Shown: piece after piece, positions 59,705 through 64,000 of the stretch | How the letters are laid out: each line of letters starts with the position of its first letter | Numbering within the stretch: the stretch's first letter is position 1 | DNA from: Polyangium spumosum | GTDB taxonomy: Bacteria > Myxococcota_A > Polyangia > Polyangiales > Polyangiaceae | Assembly (NCBI RefSeq): GCF_009649845.1 | Contig: NZ_WJIE01000002.1 | Coordinates: 744,001-808,000 of the forward strand | Length of the DNA stretch: 64,000 nt | Direction of reading: 5' to 3' | Notes under the pieces: model-generated | Told to the model about the DNA's origin: nothing | The model's input: the letters and a program-made list of their open reading frames with translations, nothing else | Database searches by the model: none | Translations under genes and position numbers: made by a program

Positions 59705-60088
59705 TCAGAGCAGGTTCATGTACTTCTTGGCGCGATGCTCGGCGGCCTCGACGATCGCCTTCGCCTCCGGCGCCTCGATCTCCAGCCGGCCGCAGAGATC
59801 CTCGACGAACTTCTTCTCGCTCTCGTGTTGTTCGCCGTCGACGTACGTGAGCAGCACGGCGTGCTGCAGCAGCACGCGGCGGTCATCCATCGACATGTCC
59901 CAGACGGGGATGTCGTCGAGCGTCTTCTTCTCGGCCGCGTACGCGCGGATCTCGGCGGCCTGCTCCTCGGTCGCCTCGAACGCGGAGATGAGCGCCTCGA
60001 CCATCTCGCGCTCCTTCGCGTCGAAATGGCCGTCGGCCCACGCCACGCTGACGAGCGACTTGACGATCCCCATGTTCTCTTCGCGCAT
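59705..60088 (-). CDS. TerB-family (tellurite resistance/DjlA-like) protein
   Basis: A 127-residue helical domain of the TerB type: SLVSVAWADGHFDAKEREMV with acidic residues typical of its metal site, and the second half-repeat AVLLTYVDGEQHESEKKFVE. Solo TerB proteins are widespread and of unclear role; tellurite resistance is a family name, not a demonstrated function. A TTGACG lies 32-37 bp upstream of its ATG as a possible -35. It is divergent from the VOC gene. Confidence 0.85.
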   Translation of the reverse strand: MREENMGIVKSLVSVAWADGHFDAKEREMVEALISAFEATEEQAAEIRAYAAEKKTLDDIPVWDMSMDDRRVLLQHAVLLTYVDGEQHESEKKFVEDLCGRLEIEAPEAKAIVEAAEHRAKKYMNLL

Positions 60089-60154
60089 GACCCAAGCTTT
60101 TGCCGTTCCCCGCGGAGGACGTCAAGCCCCTCGTGATACCCTGCCCCCCCACCG

Positions 60155-60559
60155 ATGCAGCCGCCTCTGTCCGTCCACCACCTCGCCGTCGTCGTCGCCG
60201 ATCTCGACCGAGCCGAGCGCTTCTATTCGGGCGTCCTCGGCCTGCCCGTCCAGCGCCGCTGGGACGACGACCGGGGCCAGCCGCGCTCGGTATGGCTCAC
60301 GCTCGGCGGCGGCGCCTTCCTCGCCCTCGAACGTGCATCCACGAACCCCCGCGCGCCGAATGCCCCCCGCCGCGACGACGGGGCGCCCGGCCTGCATTGC
60401 CTCGCCCTCGGCATCCGCCCGGACGCCCGCGAGCGCCTTCGCGTGACCCTCACGCAGGCAGGTTTCCCCATCGAACGCGAGAGCGCGTATACCCTCTACA
60501 CGCGCGACCCCGACGGCAACCTGATCGGCCTCAGCCACTTTCCCGATCCGGCCCCCTGA
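60155..60559 (+). CDS. VOC-family (glyoxalase/bleomycin-resistance fold) protein
   Basis: A 134-residue single VOC domain: HHLAVVVADLDRAERFYSGV, then LHCLALGIRPDARERLRV, then YTRDPDGNLIGLSHF. Metal-ligand His and Glu positions are plausible, but the substrate is unknown. The next gene starts 16 bp downstream on the same strand. Confidence 0.85.
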   Translation: MQPPLSVHHLAVVVADLDRAERFYSGVLGLPVQRRWDDDRGQPRSVWLTLGGGAFLALERASTNPRAPNAPRRDDGAPGLHCLALGIRPDARERLRVTLTQAGFPIERESAYTLYTRDPDGNLIGLSHFPDPAP

Positions 60560-60575
60560 TCCAAGAACCACCTCG

Positions 60576-61496
60576 ATGAGCCTCTCCCACCAGCGCCACC
60601 GCTTCGTCGCCCGCCCGGAGGACGCCGGGCAGAGGCTCGACCAGGTCCTCGCCGCCAACGTCCCCGGCCTCTCGCGCCGCAAGGCCCGCGTCGCCATCGA
60701 CCTCGGCGGCGTCTTCGTCGACGGCGCCCGCGTCAAGGTCGCCGGCCGCGCCATCAAACCCGGACAAACCATCCTCGCCCACCTCGGCGGCGCGCTCGAC
60801 CGGGCGACCAAGGAGGTCGGCGCCGCCGCCCGCGCCAGGGACGAGAAAAACCTCCCGCCCTTCCGCGTCGTCCACCAGGACGAGGACCTCGTGGTCGTGG
60901 ACAAACCCTCCGGCCTCGTCACCGCGCCGACGCCGGAGAGCGACCGCGGGAACCTCGCCGACCTGCTCGGCCGCGCCCTCGGCGGCACGATCTACGTCGT
61001 CCACCGCCTCGACCTCGACACGAGCGGCCTCGTCGTCTTCGCGCGGACCGAATCCGCGAACCGCGCCCTCTCCGATCGAATTCGCGCCCACGATTTCGAT
61101 CGTGTCTATCTCGCGGCGCTCCACGGCCACGTCCCCTGGGACGAGCGCACCATCGAGGAGCCCGTCGCCGGCAAACGCGCCATCTCCCACGCCGCCGTGC
61201 TCGAGCGCCTCTCTCCGCCCGGCTCGCCCGGCGTGACGCTCACCCGGTTCCGCCTCACGACCGGCCGCACCCACCAGATTCGCCTGCACGCGCGGCACGA
61301 GGGCCACCCCGTGCTCGGCGATCGCAAATACGGCAGCCCGAGCCCCGTCGATCCGCCGCGGCTCGCGCTCCACGCCACCCTCCTCGGATTCGTGCACCCG
61401 CGGACGGGTGAAGCACTCTCCTGGGAGAGCCCGTGGCCCGACGACCTCGCGACCTGGCTCGAAGGGGTACGCGGCGCCGCGCCTCCTCCTCGTTGA
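60576..61496 (+). CDS. RluA-family rRNA pseudouridine synthase
   Basis: A 306-residue enzyme with an N-terminal S4 RNA-binding region (AGQRLDQVLAANVPGLSRRK) and a catalytic domain with the active Asp in HRLDLDTSGLVVFAR. RLTTGRTHQIRLHARH and VLGDRKYG also match RluA/RluC/RluD. Which uridines it modifies cannot be told from sequence. Confidence 0.93.
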   Translation: MSLSHQRHRFVARPEDAGQRLDQVLAANVPGLSRRKARVAIDLGGVFVDGARVKVAGRAIKPGQTILAHLGGALDRATKEVGAAARARDEKNLPPFRVVHQDEDLVVVDKPSGLVTAPTPESDRGNLADLLGRALGGTIYVVHRLDLDTSGLVVFARTESANRALSDRIRAHDFDRVYLAALHGHVPWDERTIEEPVAGKRAISHAAVLERLSPPGSPGVTLTRFRLTTGRTHQIRLHARHEGHPVLGDRKYGSPSPVDPPRLALHATLLGFVHPRTGEALSWESPWPDDLATWLEGVRGAAPPPR

Positions 61497-61538
61497 CGCT
61501 CGTTGACGCCCCCCGCGTGGCACTCTATCACGCAGGGC

Positions 61539-62063
61539 ATGCTCGCCCGGCGCGCCCTCCCCCTCGCCCTCGCCTCCCTGCTCGCCTCGTCCTGCACGAG
61601 TTACGAGCTCGCCCTGCACGAGACGGCCCCGCCGAGCGCCCTCGGCGCCCTGCCCCCGAACGCCGCGCGTATCTGCGTCCTGCGCCCGCACGCGGTCGCC
61701 GCGCTCGTCCCCGCGGTCGTGCGTGACAATGGCCGGCTCGTCGGCATGACCAAGGGCCCGTCGTATTTCTGTTACCTCGCCGAGCCGGGGTTTCATACGA
61801 TCCTCACGCGATACGGCGACGACGTCGACGAGAAGCTCGGCTCGGACGAGCTCGTCGACGCGACGTTGAACGCCGAGCCCGGCGGGCGGTATTTCCTCCA
61901 CCACAATGTCTCGGGGATCCTGAAGCTCGAGGTCGCCTGGGTCGACGCGGCGCGGGCGAACGAGATGATCGCCGAATGTGATTACGCCGAGCTCGTCGCG
62001 GCCCCCTCGAGCGAGACCCTGCCCGCGCCGGGGGAAATCGTGCGGGCCGCGCCGCGTCAATAA
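61539..62063 (+). CDS. DUF2846-like lipoprotein
   Basis: A 174-residue protein with a lipoprotein signal (ASLLASSC). The mature domain has the pattern ARICVLRPHAVAALVPAVVR, then PGFHTILTRYGDD and GGRYFLHHNVSG. This resembles DUF2846-type small envelope proteins that carry a beta-rich domain. ATG 61539 was chosen over one 12 codons earlier, which has no signal-like extension. Its end is convergent with the TonB receptor gene by 7 bp. Confidence 0.75.
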   Translation: MLARRALPLALASLLASSCTSYELALHETAPPSALGALPPNAARICVLRPHAVAALVPAVVRDNGRLVGMTKGPSYFCYLAEPGFHTILTRYGDDVDEKLGSDELVDATLNAEPGGRYFLHHNVSGILKLEVAWVDAARANEMIAECDYAELVAAPSSETLPAPGEIVRAAPRQ

Positions 62064-64000
62064 TCCACCCGCAGCCCGAACCGCACCTGCCGCGGCGCCT
62101 GCCAGGCCACCGGCTTTTCGTACCGAGGGTTCTTCGTGTAAAGCTCCGGGATGTCGTCTTTCGTCGCGCCGTCCTCGACCGGGACCGCGCTGTCGTACGT
62201 GTAGTTCTGGTCAAACGCCGTGGGCGTCTGGCTGTCCGCGAGGTTGTAGACCTCGACGCTCGCGCCGAGCCGGAGGTCCTTGCGCAGGAGCGCCGACACG
62301 CCGAGCCGCGCGTCGATTCGATGGACCCACGGCGTCCGCCCGACGGAGCCACGCGGCAGGAGGAACACCTCGCCCGGCCCGTGGGCCGCGTGCGCGCCGA
62401 GCGCGCCGTACGGCGCCCCCGATCGCCCCGTGTATCCGGCCCCCGCCTCCAGGATCACCCCTTTCGGCAGGAAAAACTCCTTGCCCGCGTAGAGCTTGAT
62501 CGAATGCGTGTGATCCCCGGGCAGAGCCCCGGTCCGGTTCTCGTCGAGCTCCGGCAGGTCGAAATCACGCGTCACGTTCGGGTCGAGTTGCCCCGTCTCC
62601 GGCCGGAAGAGCCCGCTGTAATTGCCATACGAGCTCGCCAGCGTGTAACTCGCGAGCCCCACGAACCCGTCGGCGAACGGCCGCATCAACGTGATCGAGA
62701 GCCCATGGTACGTGCGCTCTGCCTGCGTCGCCATCGCCGCCGCCCCCGAGCCCGGGTTTCCGATCAGGAGCCCGTTCGCCGCCGTATTCGTATCCTCGAG
62801 CGCGCGGAGGAGCTGGTCGCGCACGTACACGAGCCCGACCCGCGTGCCCAGCGGCCCCGCGATGTCCACACCCGCCGTGATCTGGTGGGACGCGGGCGCG
62901 GAGGTCGCGGGATCGATCGAAACCTGGCCCCGCCGCACCTCGTGATCGGTGCTCGGGTGGGACACGTCGTGGACTTGCACCTGCGACGCTCGATCGCAGC
63001 CGCCGTAAAGATCCGCGGGCTCGTTGACGCGGCAAGGCGGGGACTGGTGAAAGCTCGAGATCCGCGGCTCGCTCGCGAGCCCCCGCGCCGCGACGTCGAG
63101 GGGCACGGCCTGGTATCGCATCCCGTAACTCACGAACACCCGCGCGCGGCCCTTCTTCGTCGGATCCCAGGCGATCCCGGCGCGCGGCGCGAGCATGAAG
63201 GGAAACACGAGCGCCCCGCCGCCGAACAGCTGCGCGTCCCAGCGCAGGCTCGCCTCGGCCACGAGGTTCTCCCGGATGCGCCACGTATCCGCGAGGAACA
63301 CGCCCGCCGCATACGAGGTCACCCGCGTATCGATGGTATCGTACGTGACGGGATCGTCCGGTCCGCGGAGATAACCAAACGCCTCGTCCTGCACGAATCC
63401 GCCGCCCAGGGTCTCGCGCAGGAGGGCCGCGCCCGAATACCCCTGCACCTTCGACAGCGTCGCGATCTCGAAATTGACGCCGGCCCGGATCCGGTGCTCG
63501 CCGAGCCCACGCGCGCGCAGCGTGACGACGGCCCGCCCCTCGACGCGATCCGCGGTGAACCGGGACAGGAGCCCCGGGCCCCCCATGGCATACGCGCCGG
63601 CGGGGCAGTTCCTCGCCAGAATGGCGGGATCACCCGTCGGCGAGCAGAGCAGGAGCGCGTCGGTCGACAGGTCCTCGAAATCGATGATCGGGTGCGGCGC
63701 GGACGAGCGCCTCCAGTTCATCCGGGGCACGTGCGCGAGCTTGCCCGGCGTGGCGATATCGTCGACCCCCGAGGCGTCCGCCGCGAGGCTCTCCATTTCA
63801 CTGCGCACCCAGCCGAGCGCCGCGTCGAGCTCGAGGTCCCCGCCCCTCGACAAGGACCTCCCGCGGAGCACGACCGCATTCGTCAGGGCCGTCTCCCGCC
63901 GGCCGAGGGCCGTGTACTCCCCTTGCAGGTCATCGATGCCGATCCCTCCGCTCTTCGAATCGAACGCGTGTGTCCCGCCGCCCCCCGATCCCGCGAAGGT
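62057..64000 (-). CDS. TonB-dependent receptor (N-terminus cut by window edge)
   Basis: At least 647 residues, open to the window edge, so signal peptide and plug are missing from view. The visible part is outer-membrane beta-barrel: FLADTWRIRENLVAEASLRW, RAGIAWDPTKKGRARVFVSY, GLASYTLASSYGNYSGLF, and a C-terminus of alternating residues ending in Tyr (RFGLRVDY). Several Cys pairs in the loops may form disulfides. Its substrate is unknown. No TonB or ExbB gene is adjacent; it may use the system encoded at 12-14 kb or another. Confidence 0.85.
   Translation of the reverse strand, partial: TFAGSGGGGTHAFDSKSGGIGIDDLQGEYTALGRRETALTNAVVLRGRSLSRGGDLELDAALGWVRSEMESLAADASGVDDIATPGKLAHVPRMNWRRSSAPHPIIDFEDLSTDALLLCSPTGDPAILARNCPAGAYAMGGPGLLSRFTADRVEGRAVVTLRARGLGEHRIRAGVNFEIATLSKVQGYSGAALLRETLGGGFVQDEAFGYLRGPDDPVTYDTIDTRVTSYAAGVFLADTWRIRENLVAEASLRWDAQLFGGGALVFPFMLAPRAGIAWDPTKKGRARVFVSYGMRYQAVPLDVAARGLASEPRISSFHQSPPCRVNEPADLYGGCDRASQVQVHDVSHPSTDHEVRRGQVSIDPATSAPASHQITAGVDIAGPLGTRVGLVYVRDQLLRALEDTNTAANGLLIGNPGSGAAAMATQAERTYHGLSITLMRPFADGFVGLASYTLASSYGNYSGLFRPETGQLDPNVTRDFDLPELDENRTGALPGDHTHSIKLYAGKEFFLPKGVILEAGAGYTGRSGAPYGALGAHAAHGPGEVFLLPRGSVGRTPWVHRIDARLGVSALLRKDLRLGASVEVYNLADSQTPTAFDQNYTYDSAVPVEDGATKDDIPELYTKNPRYEKPVAWQAPRQVRFGLRVDY

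Noticed and set aside
1-64000. tRNA, rRNA, CRISPR array, insertion sequence or attachment site
   Set aside because: I looked for tRNA-like cloverleaf ends, long palindromic repeats with spacers, transposase motifs and flanking direct repeats and saw none that I can support.

Overview
The window is very GC-rich DNA (roughly 70 % by eye, with long antisense ORFs everywhere). Its gene content points to a large-genome myxobacterium, most likely of the Polyangium/Sorangium side of the group: Ser/Thr kinases with C-terminal membrane anchors, many small lipoproteins, a DUF4388 protein, carboxypeptidase-regulatory-domain TonB receptors, and short Pro/Ala/Gly-rich linkers. I see no tRNA, rRNA, CRISPR array, transposase, phage or plasmid gene. 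It reads as ordinary chromosome.

Layout. 1-4.1 kb (minus): C-terminally cut topA, dprA and a lipoprotein. 3.6-7.5 kb (minus): a cassette of a P-type cation ATPase and two small membrane or HMA-like proteins. 7.6-15.1 kb (minus): a TonB operon (TonB, ExbB, two ExbD, a TonB-dependent receptor and a beta-helix lipoprotein) preceded by an OmpR/PhoB-type response regulator. Three similar 19-bp boxes sit in its intergenic gaps. 15.2-19.7 kb (minus): PrsW-like protease, a lipoprotein, LolA, RuvC and a GlcD-type FAD oxidase. 19.8-30.6 kb (mixed): GAF histidine kinase, di-haem propeller lipoprotein, phosphoribosyltransferase, pyridoxamine-phosphate oxidase, an enolase-superfamily enzyme, a GH9 cellulase lipoprotein and ThpR. 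30.6-32.5 kb: two unknown helical proteins separated by an array of 42-bp tandem repeats. 32.6-35.9 kb: a membrane-anchored unknown followed by a Ser/Thr kinase. 36.0-41.5 kb: an MMPL/RND exporter, LolA-like and DUF1302 envelope-lipid cassette. 41.6-47.4 kb: lipoproteins, an MpaB-like oxygenase and a pseudokinase. 47.4-55.9 kb: a HEAT-methyltransferase fusion, then a molybdenum hydroxylase locus (XdhC, MobA-like, ADP-ribosylglycohydrolase, Mo subunit, glyoxalase, Fe-S subunit, FAD subunit). 55.9-64 kb: GNAT, lipoproteins, a photoactive-yellow-protein homologue paired with a DUF4388 protein, TerB, a VOC protein, an RluA-type pseudouridine synthase, and a cut TonB-dependent receptor.

The most interesting signal is at 57.7-59.1 kb. 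It is a two-gene operon for a PYP-type PAS protein that keeps the chromophore cysteine, Tyr42 and Glu46 equivalents, translationally coupled to a DUF4388 protein. Upstream is a perfect GTTGTAC/GTACAAC dyad inside a 19-bp-spacer promoter, the geometry used by MerR-family (including CarH/LitR) regulators. Other points of interest are the pseudokinase with four spaced acidic-T-V-M-R-like motifs, the TonB operon boxes and the 42-bp repeat array.
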